This document shows positions 42,524 through 50,798 of a DNA stretch of 64,000 nt, in pieces. The DNA comes from CBDCFV01 sp965216425 (GTDB lineage: Bacteria > Chloroflexota > Dehalococcoidia > Lucifugimonadales > UBA3495), in contig CBDCFV010000005.1 in assembly GCA_965216425.1 (NCBI GenBank), forward strand, positions 868,001 to 932,000, in the 5' to 3' direction. Position numbers and translations under genes: made by a program. Position 1 is the first letter of the stretch. Every line of letters begins with the position of its first letter. The notes under the pieces were generated by a model, which was not told where the DNA came from, ran no database searches, and saw nothing but the letters and a program-made list of their open reading frames with translations.

Positions 42524-44926
42524 TTAGGCCCGCAACCGGGCGCCAAACTGGTTTTCCAAGGTACGCAGGAGACCTTGCAAGGACCTCTCAACGTCTTCCG
42601 CGATCAAAGTCCGCTGGTGCGACTGGAAGAACAAGTGAAAAGCGAGGGACTTGGTTCCAGCAGGGATACGGTCTCCGGTGTAGACGTCGAACAACTCTGC
42701 CCGGTCGACCAAGCGGTGCCGCAACAGCGCTTCCCTCACTTGGCCGGCGGCAACGTCCGACGGGACCACCAAGGCAAGGTCCCGAGTAGCGGCAGGGTAG
42801 CGTGCCAAGGACTCGACCCGCCTGGAGGTATCGGAAAGGCACTGCAAAAGGCTTTGCAAACTCAGTTCGAACAAAGCCACCGGACGCGGGTCCAAGTCGA
42901 AACGCTCCAGCATCTCCGGGTGGACTTCCCCCACCAAGCCTAACTCCACCCCGCCGGCCAGAACCCTGGCGCAACGCCCTGGGTGGAACATAGGGGCGTC
43001 GGACGGCTCGAAGACGCCCTCGACACCCAGTTGTTCCAGCACCGCTTCCACTGCGCCTTTGGCGTCGTAGAAGTCCAGAACGCCCTCGTCAACCAACCAC
43101 GAGGCCTCCCACCGGCGCCCGGCCAACACTCCACAGGCGGTGTCCTGCTCGTCGGGGAGCTCTCCGGCCCTTGGAATAAAGGCCCGGCCCACTTCAAACA
43201 ACCGGAAAGGACCTTCGCCATGACCTTGGTTGGCCGCCAGGGTTGCCAGCACACTGCCCCGCAGGCTTGGGCGCAGGTATTGCTGCTCCGAGCTCATCGG
43301 ATTGGCCAGCCGCAACGGCGGGTTATCGGACTCCAACAAGCTGGCCCTTGTCAAATCATCCTCGCTGATCAAAGGGTAGCTGATTGTCTCCTGCATTCCG
43401 ACACCGGCGAGAGCGTCTTTCACCCTGTTGATCAGGCCGGTCAACGAGTTGCCGGATTGGTACGGTATCGGAGTGGACAGCATCGCGGTGGGCACGGAGT
43501 CGTACCCGATGATCCTGACCACCTCTTCCACCAAGTCTTCTTCAATGTTGATGTCGTTGCGCCAGTAAGGAACCGCGGCTTCAAGCGCACCGGGCACATT
43601 TTGCCGGTACTGGAACCCCAGCGAACCCAACACCTGCTCCACTTGTTCAACCCGGATATCCATTCCCAGGATTTTTTTCAACCGCGCCGTGGTCACCGTC
43701 ACCGTGCGGCCACCGGAATGGGGATTTGGGAAGACATCTATAATACCCTGCGCTACTTGTCCGCCGGACACTTGCCGGATCAACTGTGTCGCGCGTCGCA
43801 GGGCAATGGGCGCCAACTCCGGATTAAGGCCCTTTTCAAAACGCAGCGTCGCTTCGGTGTGGGCCCGCAGTTCCTGGGCGGTCCTCCGGTTGTTCTGGCT
43901 GTCGAAGGTAGCCGCTTCCAGCAGCACCGAGGTGGTTTCCGGGCTTATCTCGCTGTTTGCGCCGCCTATAACTCCGCCGATTCCTATGGGGTCGTTGGCA
44001 TCGGCTATCACCAGCACTTCCGTAGAGAGCTTGCGTTCCACTCCGTCCAAAGTGGTCAACGTTTCGCCGGGCCTCGCCCGCCTGACAATGACCGTGCGGT
44101 CCTGGAGGCGGTCGTAATCGAAAGCATGGAGGGGTTGGTTGTACTCCAGCATCACGTAGTTGGTCACATCGACCACGTTGTTGATGGGCCGCAGGCCGGC
44201 TTTGGTCAGCCTGTCCTGAAGCCAACGAGGCGAAGGGCCGATGGTCATTCCAGTGATAAGGCTGGCGGTGTAACGGTGGCACAGGTCAGGATCGGCCACG
44301 CTGATGGAGATGCAGTCTTGAATTGGCGGGCCGTCGTCGGGGTAGCTGACGTCAGGCTCCCGCACCGGCCGCCCGGTCAACGCGCCCACTTCCCGGGCGA
44401 CACCCAGTATGGAAAGACAGTCCAAGCGGTTGGGGGTCAACTCCAAGTCCAGGACCGTGTCCCCCAAGTATTGGTCCAAATTCATCCCGGTGGGAGCATC
44501 TTCGGGCAGCACCACAATACCTTCATGGTTGTCGCCCAAGCCCAATTCCAGTTCCGAGCAAATCATTCCTTGGGATACCACACCCCGGATCCTGGCCGGT
44601 TTCAGAGTTTCCTGCTTTCCGGAGTGACTGTTGTACAGCGTCGCGCCAACCTTGGCGAAGCAGATCTTCTGCCCGGCGGCTACGTTTGGGGCGCCACAGA
44701 CCACCTCCATCTCTTCGACTCCGGTGGTCACTTGGCAGAGGGACAAGCGATCAGCCTGAGGATGGGGTTGGACTGACATCACATGCCCCACGAAGCATTC
44801 CGGCCAGCCGCCAATGACTATAGCTTCTCCAACCTCTATCCCCGCCATGGTCAGGCGGTGGCTCAACTCATCGACCGGTATTTCCAAGTCAACGTATTCC
44901 CGCAGCCAGTTTAACGGCACCCTCAT
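42524..44926 (-). CDS. pheT: Phenylalanyl-tRNA synthetase beta subunit
   Basis: 800 residues: N-terminal RVPLNWLREYVDLEIPVDEL, the tRNA-binding EMAP-like domain (VGHVMSVQPHPQADRLSLCQV), B3/B4 editing domain, B5 and the catalytic-like core, and the C-terminal anticodon-binding domain (SLARYPAATRDLALVVPSDV; GTKSLAFHLFFQSHQRTL). Forms an alpha2-beta2 enzyme with PheS, encoded 38 bp upstream. Confidence 0.95.
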   Translation of the reverse strand: MRVPLNWLREYVDLEIPVDELSHRLTMAGIEVGEAIVIGGWPECFVGHVMSVQPHPQADRLSLCQVTTGVEEMEVVCGAPNVAAGQKICFAKVGATLYNSHSGKQETLKPARIRGVVSQGMICSELELGLGDNHEGIVVLPEDAPTGMNLDQYLGDTVLDLELTPNRLDCLSILGVAREVGALTGRPVREPDVSYPDDGPPIQDCISISVADPDLCHRYTASLITGMTIGPSPRWLQDRLTKAGLRPINNVVDVTNYVMLEYNQPLHAFDYDRLQDRTVIVRRARPGETLTTLDGVERKLSTEVLVIADANDPIGIGGVIGGANSEISPETTSVLLEAATFDSQNNRRTAQELRAHTEATLRFEKGLNPELAPIALRRATQLIRQVSGGQVAQGIIDVFPNPHSGGRTVTVTTARLKKILGMDIRVEQVEQVLGSLGFQYRQNVPGALEAAVPYWRNDINIEEDLVEEVVRIIGYDSVPTAMLSTPIPYQSGNSLTGLINRVKDALAGVGMQETISYPLISEDDLTRASLLESDNPPLRLANPMSSEQQYLRPSLRGSVLATLAANQGHGEGPFRLFEVGRAFIPRAGELPDEQDTACGVLAGRRWEASWLVDEGVLDFYDAKGAVEAVLEQLGVEGVFEPSDAPMFHPGRCARVLAGGVELGLVGEVHPEMLERFDLDPRPVALFELSLQSLLQCLSDTSRRVESLARYPAATRDLALVVPSDVAAGQVREALLRHRLVDRAELFDVYTGDRIPAGTKSLAFHLFFQSHQRTLIAEDVERSLQGLLRTLENQFGARLRA

Positions 44927-44964
44927 AGAATCAATGCAACTCCGGAGACAAGTAGATATGCAAT

Positions 44965-46050
44965 TCAGAATTGCCGCAGGAAGCGGAGGTCGTTGGAGTA
45001 GAACAAGCGTATGTCGTCGATGCCGTACTTCAGCATGGCAATGCGTTCCGGGCCCATGCCGAAGGCGAAGCCGGTGTACTTGTCGGGATCGTACCCTGCG
45101 CTTTCAAGCACTCTTGGATGCACCATGCCGGCTCCCATGATTTCAATCCAGCCGCTGTCGCGGCAGATGCGGCAACCGCTTCCTTCCCCTTGGCAAGCGA
45201 AGCAGTCGATGGACACGTCCACTCCCGGCTCTACAAACGGGAAATAGTCGCAACGGAACCTGATATTTCGCTCTTCTCCGAACATGCGGCGGGCGAACTC
45301 GTAAAGAGTCCCCTTGAGGTTGGCGAAGGTGATACCCTCGTCTACCGCCAAGCCTTCCACTTGGTAAAAGTGCCACTCGTGCGTGGCGTCGGTGGCTTCG
45401 TAACGGTAGCACTTGCCCGGCACCACAACCCGGACGGGCGGTTCCCGGCTCTCCATCACGCGCGCCTGCATCGGAGAGGTATGGGTGCGCAACAGCATGG
45501 GGTATTCGCCTTGCCCGTCCTGGTAATCGATCCAGAGGGTGTTGAACATGTCTCTGGCCGGGTGACCTTTGGGGATGTTCAACATCTCGAAGTTATAGTG
45601 GTCCCACTCCACTTCAGGGCCTTCCACCACGCCGAACCCCATAGAACTGAATACGGCGCAAATCTCGCGAACGATTTGAGTGGTGGGATGCAAGCGGCCC
45701 GTGGGCTGTGGGCGGCCCGGAAGCGTCACATCCAAGCGGTCCTGGGTAGCCGCCTTGGAGAGCAGGGTGTCGTTGATGTGCTTGGCCTGTTCCTCAAGCC
45801 GTCCTTCCAAGTCGGTCTTGGCTTCGTTGGCCAGGGCGCCGGCGGTGCGCCGTTGTTCCATTGGCAGTTGGGATATTCCCCGCAGGAACTGGGTGAGTTG
45901 CCCTCGCCGGCCCAGATATGTCAAACGCCAAGCTTCCAGGGCGTCGAGGTCGTGTATGGCCTCCAGTTCGCCAACCGCCTCTTCAACCAGTTGTTGCACT
46001 GTTCGGGTGGGTGATATGCCGCTTGATTCCGTCACACAGGGCTGCCTCAA
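44965..46050 (-). CDS. pheS: Phenylalanyl-tRNA synthetase alpha subunit
   Basis: 361 residues: N-terminal coiled coil, then class II motifs LLRTHTSPMQARVM, VVVPGKCYRYEATDATHEWHFYQVEGL (outlined) and GAGMVHPRVLESAGYDP with FAFGMGPERIAMLKYGI. The start is TTG at 46050 or GTG at 46035; both follow the promoter closely. First gene of pheS-pheT-moeA. Confidence 0.94.
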   Translation of the reverse strand: MRQPCVTESSGISPTRTVQQLVEEAVGELEAIHDLDALEAWRLTYLGRRGQLTQFLRGISQLPMEQRRTAGALANEAKTDLEGRLEEQAKHINDTLLSKAATQDRLDVTLPGRPQPTGRLHPTTQIVREICAVFSSMGFGVVEGPEVEWDHYNFEMLNIPKGHPARDMFNTLWIDYQDGQGEYPMLLRTHTSPMQARVMESREPPVRVVVPGKCYRYEATDATHEWHFYQVEGLAVDEGITFANLKGTLYEFARRMFGEERNIRFRCDYFPFVEPGVDVSIDCFACQGEGSGCRICRDSGWIEIMGAGMVHPRVLESAGYDPDKYTGFAFGMGPERIAMLKYGIDDIRLFYSNDLRFLRQF

Positions 46051-46091
46051 TCGCTCAAGAATAGTCGTAAATCGTCATCGGGCGCACGTTC

Positions 46092-46120
46092 ATTATATGA
46101 ACGGCGGGCAAAAGGGTCAA
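46092..46120 (-). promoter_or_regulatory. Promoter of the pheST operon with palindromic -10 region
   Basis: Minus strand TTGACC (46115-46120), a 17-base spacer and TATAAT (46092-46097). The -10 lies in the palindrome GTTCAT-TAT-ATGAAC (46088-46102), a possible operator. The start would be about 35 bases before pheS. Confidence 0.7.
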
Positions 46121-46174
46121 GAATCACACCCTGCCATCCAGGGCTTTTTCATTTTCCGGATTGGGTTAACCGGG

Positions 46175-46276
46175 TCTCGTCTTTCCCGCGAAAGCGGGAA
46201 CCTACATGACCGTGGCCTATGGCAATCTTCTCGTGGCAGGACCACATGGATTCCCGCCTGCACGGGAAAGACGAGA
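46175..46276. repeat. Compound palindrome built from two REP-like units
   Basis: TCTCGTCTTTCCCG (46175-46188) is perfectly complementary to CGGGAAAGACGAGA (46263-46276), and each arm holds its own small palindrome (TTCCCGC...GCGGGAA; TTCCCG...CGGGAA). The structure lies in the 400-bp gap between pheS and the zinc-ribbon gene. Confidence 0.65.
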
Positions 46277-46459
46277 GAATGAAAAGGCCTTGACCTGCCA
46301 TCGGGAACCTTACACCGGGGGCGTATTTGTTTATGACATGGGTTGATAGTAAACAGAACATAGTTTTTTTATTCTGGTTGGGTAGCATTTCCATGTCATT
46401 TGTGCTGCTCCGGGAAGGCACACAGCCTCTCTATACAGTTTAGCGGGGTGATCCAAAAA

Positions 46460-46804
46460 ATGGGGAAGAATGCAAACATGGGCCGGTTCCGCCTGAAGGG
46501 CTGCGCAAAGTGCGGGGGGGATTTGGTGGTGGACGAGTTGGACTGGTTGTGCCTCCAGTGCGGCACCTACTATTACACCAATCTCTATCAAAGGCGGGCG
46601 CAGGCTGAACGAGAAGAAGCCGACAGGCCACTCTTTGCCAAGGAAAAGTCCGCCAGGTCACGCGAGACGGCTAGCAGGATAAGTCCGGCGCTATTGCCCT
46701 CGCATTTGGGCGTTGACCCGTCAATTGGTGAGGTTACGCAAACCGCGAACGTGGTGTTCGCCCAAGCAGGCGCCAGCATCGTATTGTGTCGCGGCGTCAG
46801 ATGA
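46460..46804 (+). CDS. Zinc-ribbon protein
   Basis: 114 residues from the ATG preceded by GGGGTGATCC. Two CxxC knuckles (GCAKCGGDL, WLCLQCGTYYY) about 20 residues apart form a zinc ribbon. Then comes a basic/acidic helix (YQRRAQAEREEADRP) and a less ordered tail. Overlaps the next gene by four bases (ATGA), so the two are coupled. Zinc ribbons of this type often bind nucleic acid; the link to the RuvC-fold neighbour fits that. Confidence 0.65.
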   Translation: MGKNANMGRFRLKGCAKCGGDLVVDELDWLCLQCGTYYYTNLYQRRAQAEREEADRPLFAKEKSARSRETASRISPALLPSHLGVDPSIGEVTQTANVVFAQAGASIVLCRGVR

Positions 46805-47283
46805 CCTCGAACGGAATCCCATCGGTATTGTTCGCGTTGGACGCAAACGTCGGGGGCAGCGGGTGGGCCCTGTTCAGTTCAAGGGAAATAGTAGCCACGG
46901 GGGTTATCGGGGCGGATGTCAAGCGTGGTGCGTCGGCCAAGGCCCGGCTATCCCGGTTGACAGGCGACCTGGACCTGCTGGTTGACCGGCGCCGTCCTGA
47001 CGAGGTTGCGTACAGCCTGCCTTCGGGAATCCATTGGCCGATGCCCGCTTTGGACATGCTGCGAGACCAAGTACAAATGTGGTCGAAGAAGCACAGCCTC
47101 TCTACGTTCGTCTACAATGCCCAGGAAGTGCGGGCGGCCATCGCCGGGCATCCCAAGGCGTCCGAAGACAAACTGGCCTATGAAGTAATGGCGATGCTGG
47201 GATTGATCGGTCAAAGCAAGACTGTCCGCGAATGGAAGGCCCTCGCCGTGGGATGTCATCACCTGTCGTTCCAAGATTCATAG
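46801..47283 (+). CDS. RuvC-fold (RNase H-like) protein lacking most catalytic acids
   Basis: 160 residues, the length of RuvC. The pattern aligns well: VLFALDANVGGSGWALFSS with the first strand and Asp, and FVYNAQEVRAAIAGHPKASEDKLAYEVMAMLGL then REWKALAVGCHHL with RuvC's VKxxVxGxGxAxKxQVxxMVxxLL and DAADALAIAITH. However the positions of E66, D138 and D141 of E. coli RuvC appear as Tyr, Arg/Glu and Lys. It is probably not a resolvase, perhaps a binding protein or an altered nuclease. Coupled to the zinc-ribbon gene. A normal ruvC was not found in this window. Confidence 0.65.
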   Translation: MTSNGIPSVLFALDANVGGSGWALFSSREIVATGVIGADVKRGASAKARLSRLTGDLDLLVDRRRPDEVAYSLPSGIHWPMPALDMLRDQVQMWSKKHSLSTFVYNAQEVRAAIAGHPKASEDKLAYEVMAMLGLIGQSKTVREWKALAVGCHHLSFQDS

Positions 47284-47412
47284 TAAGGCGTGCCGGGAGT
47301 GTATAATAGGACATTATTCAGGATCGCTTCCATCGAGGACTGTTGATTACGGGGTAAGAGCCTCCGGTGAAAGCCACGCTACCGGGACTCTGCCCCATGG
47401 ATTGGAGTAGAT

Positions 47413-47769
47413 ATGCCGATCATACAACGCCCTTACGTTCCCCCTGAAGACCAAGTACCTCAAGAAGAGAGCTACGTCAACCCGGGCGACACCCAAGCGG
47501 TAAACGGCGCGTCGGGAGAGCCGATTACCTTCTATTGCGACTCCATGCACATCTTCAGCAGCCTCTACTCCGCCGTCCTCTTCTTCGGCGAGCAGATGGA
47601 AGAACGGGAGCCCATCCTCCGGGCGCGCATCAAGGTCAGCCCGCAAATGCTGAAAGCCATCGCGCTGCTCACAAACAAGCACGTGCGGGAGTATGAAGAG
47701 GCCGTTGGGCCCATCACCCTGCCGGAGCAGGTGTACGCAGCTTGGGAACTGGGCGGGGAAACGGAATGA
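47413..47769 (+). CDS. DUF3467-like protein
   Basis: 118 residues. The core ITFYCDSMHIFSSLYSAVLFFGE, then RARIKVSPQMLKAIALLTNKHVREYEEAVGPI, resembles DUF3467 proteins (function unknown). A TATAAT at 47302-47307 lies about 105 bases upstream. Overlaps the next gene by four bases. Confidence 0.55.
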   Translation: MPIIQRPYVPPEDQVPQEESYVNPGDTQAVNGASGEPITFYCDSMHIFSSLYSAVLFFGEQMEEREPILRARIKVSPQMLKAIALLTNKHVREYEEAVGPITLPEQVYAAWELGGETE

Positions 47770-48254
47770 ACACGCCGGGCGACCGAGTCCTGGCCGAAGA
47801 CCTGGCTTGTCCGGTCGAAATTCAGCCGGGGTTCGATCAATCAACACCTGCCGACTTGGACTGGCGGCTGGCAGGGGCGAGCATTCCCAATGCGGCCACC
47901 TACCACCTCACCCACAGCGACGTAAACCGGATAATCGTGGATGTGCTGCGCCCATCGGACTCCCCTCCCGACAGCCCCTTCGTCCTCACCAAGGAAGTCC
48001 CCATCATCATATTGGACAGCTTGGACAAATTCTGGGCGGCGGAGAGCCGGACCAAGCTGCCGCTGCGCGGTGTGAGGGTGCCGGTAGAAGGAGACACACC
48101 CGAAGCAGCCAAGGCCGCGTTGGCCGCAGACCTGGCCGCCCAGTTGCGGCTGCTGTTGCTCCTCTCCTCGGCTCACCGGGAACTGGCGCCGCAGCTCCGG
48201 GAAAACCTGGACTTTTTGCGGTCCATAATGGAACCTGCTCCCGGCTTGCGTTAA
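47766..48254 (+). CDS. Uncharacterised 162-aa protein
   Basis: Start at the ATG overlapping the preceding stop (ATGA). The sequence is mixed alpha/beta with a strand IIVDVLRPSD, a strand VPIIILDSLDKFW and a long C-terminal helical region rich in Ala and Leu (AAKAALAADLAAQLRLLLLLSS). No family recognised. Probably co-expressed with the DUF3467-like gene. Confidence 0.55.
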   Translation: MNTPGDRVLAEDLACPVEIQPGFDQSTPADLDWRLAGASIPNAATYHLTHSDVNRIIVDVLRPSDSPPDSPFVLTKEVPIIILDSLDKFWAAESRTKLPLRGVRVPVEGDTPEAAKAALAADLAAQLRLLLLLSSAHRELAPQLRENLDFLRSIMEPAPGLR

Positions 48255-48270
48255 CGGCGCATTACCAACC

Positions 48271-48294
48271 CGTCATCCCCACGAAAGCGGGATG
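48271..48294. repeat. REP-like palindrome between converging genes
   Basis: CGTCATCCCC-ACGAAAGCGGGATG, 17 bases after the stop of the 162-aa gene; diverged member of the dispersed family. Confidence 0.5.
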
Positions 48295-48311
48295 TTGTAG
48301 AGAAGCTGTAG

Positions 48312-49529
48312 TTACTGGTCTCGGCCGGGCCACTCCTCGCGGAACAGGAATTTGACCCGGTGCCAGTCCAGGGCCACGAGCAATGCCGACAGTCCGAAAT
48401 AAGCGTAAGCGATCCACAGCCGGTGTTGTGAACCCGGGAAGAACAGGTGGACCACAAACAGGCCAAGCAATACGGTCCCTGCCCTCCAATCAACCACGCG
48501 CTTCGCGATCAACAACAACCCGAACACCGATACCGCGGTCGTCAGCAGGAACTCAATCGCCTGCCTGTCGTCCAAGGGGAACGTCAGCACCTGACCTGCC
48601 GAGACGTTGAAAACCACCACCATCCCGCCGATCAGCAAGGTGAACTTGTTGACCTCAGAGGAAATCAGTATGGTCAACCCCGCCGCCGGGTTGGCCCTCA
48701 GGGCAAACAGCACCGCCACGATGATTTCCGGTGTCTCGGAAGCCAGTGGGGCAATCCATTGGATGAGTATGAAGTCATCAATGCCCAGATGCTTGCCGGT
48801 CTCGATGAGGCCTTCCACGAAAGGCTCAGCCGCGACCACGATAACGCCCGCAGCATAAACGAACAGCAGGACGACCAGCGCACGGCGCCGTCTTGCCGGC
48901 AACAACCCTATAACCGCTGTGACGCCCATCAGTTCAGGCTCTTCCGCCTCCCCGGTGATGCTGGCCCACAAGTAGATGATGTAAACACCAATGAGACCGG
49001 CGGCCAGAAGGACGTGAATCCCCTCCATGAAGAAGATGGCGAAGGTCATCAGGGTGGCGATGGTGAGAAAGGCGACCTCCTTCCCCAGCTTCCCCCGCAT
49101 ATCCAGAGCTTCTCTGTGCTTGAACCAGTAAATCAGAATGACGACGGACCAGCCGAACCCGATGAGCAACCGGTTCGCCCCGGTTACGTTGGCGGCCACC
49201 CTTTGAGTCTCAGCAGTGATTTCCCGGGTCTGGGCGTCGAATGACGAACCCGCGTCCCAAGCAAGCACCGTCTCAATGGCGTATTCCGGGAGAATGGTGA
49301 GCAGGGCGAGAATGGCGATGGCAAGGGATGCGGAGATGTCGAGTTCGGCCACCTCCGCAGCCCAGGAGAGCAGGAACGCGCCGGCCAGAATGCCTACCCC
49401 GTACACGCAGGTTGCGACCAGCGGGTTGATGTGGGCGCCGGAGAACAGAAGGACTGCACCGGGTAGTCCCAAGACAAGGGTAACCGTCAATGTAGTCCAG
49501 TGGTGACGGTGGTCGAGAGACTCTTGCAA
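48312..49529 (-). CDS. Sodium/calcium exchanger family membrane protein
   Basis: 405 residues with about ten hydrophobic spans and two inverted CaCA repeats. The first carries LAIAILALLTILPEYAIETVLAWDAG and the second APLASETPEIIVAVLFALRANPAAGLTILISSEVNKF (outlined), where the acidic residues (PEY, SETPE) would bind cations. It exchanges Ca2+ or another cation against Na+ or H+. A single gene, diverging from the universal stress protein. Confidence 0.85.
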   Translation of the reverse strand: MQESLDHRHHWTTLTVTLVLGLPGAVLLFSGAHINPLVATCVYGVGILAGAFLLSWAAEVAELDISASLAIAILALLTILPEYAIETVLAWDAGSSFDAQTREITAETQRVAANVTGANRLLIGFGWSVVILIYWFKHREALDMRGKLGKEVAFLTIATLMTFAIFFMEGIHVLLAAGLIGVYIIYLWASITGEAEEPELMGVTAVIGLLPARRRRALVVLLFVYAAGVIVVAAEPFVEGLIETGKHLGIDDFILIQWIAPLASETPEIIVAVLFALRANPAAGLTILISSEVNKFTLLIGGMVVVFNVSAGQVLTFPLDDRQAIEFLLTTAVSVFGLLLIAKRVVDWRAGTVLLGLFVVHLFFPGSQHRLWIAYAYFGLSALLVALDWHRVKFLFREEWPGRDQ

Positions 49530-49570
49530 GTGTAGCTCCAGTGGCTTGGCCTGTTGCTTTCAGTCCTAAG

Positions 49571-49640
49571 AAACTACCTCAAAACTTGTCTCAGAACCCA
49601 AGCTGTCATTCCCGCGCAGGCGGGAAACCATAGGCCTTGG
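49571..49640. repeat. Dispersed repeat with REP-like palindrome, second large copy
   Basis: CTCAAAACTTG...GTCATTCCCGCGCAGGCGGG and following bases (palindrome at 49605-49630) match 19571-19640 and, in the 3' half, 10339-10385. Confidence 0.6.
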
Positions 49641-49805
49641 TCAGCGACGCAGGGACATCAGCATGATCGGTTGGCAAGGTTATCACATAGCGCATATTGC
49701 CTGCGCAGCTTGACACCGCAGCCGACATGTTGCGCATCGCCGGTTATGGTAGCATCAATTGGTCCTTGACAACCTTTCATTCGAAGCCGGGGGAACACGC
49801 TTACC

Positions 49806-50732
49806 ATGTATTCCAAAGTAATCGTACCGCTGGACGACTCCGAATTTTCCGAACAAGCGTTGCCCTACGCCAAGCTCGTCGCCGGTTCCATGTCGATTCC
49901 CATCGAACTGGTGGAAGCTTACGACATTCTGCCTCCGGCCGTGCGTGACAGACACACCGGGTATATCGTGGAACTGATGCTGACCGAGGCGCAGTCCCGT
50001 TCGGAAAAATACTTGTCCGGCATCCGCCAGCAGTTGGAGGAAGCCGGTCATCCGGCCTTAGTGGCGACGCTGCGCGGCGCTCCATCTGAAGCCATATCGG
50101 CCCAAGCAAGCGCTGACGCAAATGCGCTGGTGTTAATGTCGACCCACGGAAGAGGCGGGCTTGCCCGCTGGGCGCTGGGCAGCGTGGCCGACAAGGTACT
50201 CCACGCCGTATCAAATCCCGTGCTCTTTGTCCGAGCCTCGGCGACCGCACCGGTCCCGTCGACGGTCTTGGTGGAAAGGATTGTGGCGCCGCTGGACGGG
50301 TCCGAAAGTGCGGAACTGTCGTTGCCTCATGTTGCCGGCATGGCTGCGACGCTGGGAGCCAGCATAACATTACTCAGGGTAACCCCAACTGTGGACTACT
50401 ATCGCAGTCACTTGGGCGCTGCACTACTCCAACCCCAGGTGGGAACTCAATGGATGTCGCCCGACGACCTGGCCGAGGCCGACTCAAACGAGGTGAGGGC
50501 ATACCTGTCACGGGTTAAGGACCGGCTGACGGCTGATTGCGCCCTCGAGGTGACCATCGACCATCAACAGAACGAGAATGTCGCCCAAGCCATTATAGAC
50601 AAAGCGTCACATCAACCTTCCTTGGTGGTGATGAACAGCCATGGCCAGAGCGGAATCCGCCGGTTGATGCTGGGGAGCATAGCCGACCGGGTGGTGCGTC
50701 ACTCCAATGGGCCGGTGCTGGTTGTGCGGTGA
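49806..50732 (+). CDS. Universal stress protein with two UspA domains
   Basis: 308 residues: two UspA domains (about 1-145 and 158-308). Both keep the ATP-binding motif G-2x-G-9x-G-S: STHGRGGLARWALGSVADKV and NSHGQSGIRRLMLGSIADRVV, preceded by VPLDDSEFSEQAL and APLDGSESAEL. Tandem UspA proteins bind ATP and act in stress responses. Stands alone between divergent and convergent neighbours. Confidence 0.92.
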   Translation: MYSKVIVPLDDSEFSEQALPYAKLVAGSMSIPIELVEAYDILPPAVRDRHTGYIVELMLTEAQSRSEKYLSGIRQQLEEAGHPALVATLRGAPSEAISAQASADANALVLMSTHGRGGLARWALGSVADKVLHAVSNPVLFVRASATAPVPSTVLVERIVAPLDGSESAELSLPHVAGMAATLGASITLLRVTPTVDYYRSHLGAALLQPQVGTQWMSPDDLAEADSNEVRAYLSRVKDRLTADCALEVTIDHQQNENVAQAIIDKASHQPSLVVMNSHGQSGIRRLMLGSIADRVVRHSNGPVLVVR

Positions 50733-50798
50733 AAAAGGGCAGATATACAGCGTTTCGGTCCGTCGAAAACTCCTCAGCCCATATCTGCGACTGTAGCA

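Noticed and set aside
42983..44776. A 597-codon open frame on the plus strand.
   Set aside because: It is the antisense of pheT, whose domains are complete; the frame is open because of GC-rich codon use.
44971..46014. A 347-codon plus-strand frame.
   Set aside because: Antisense to pheS.
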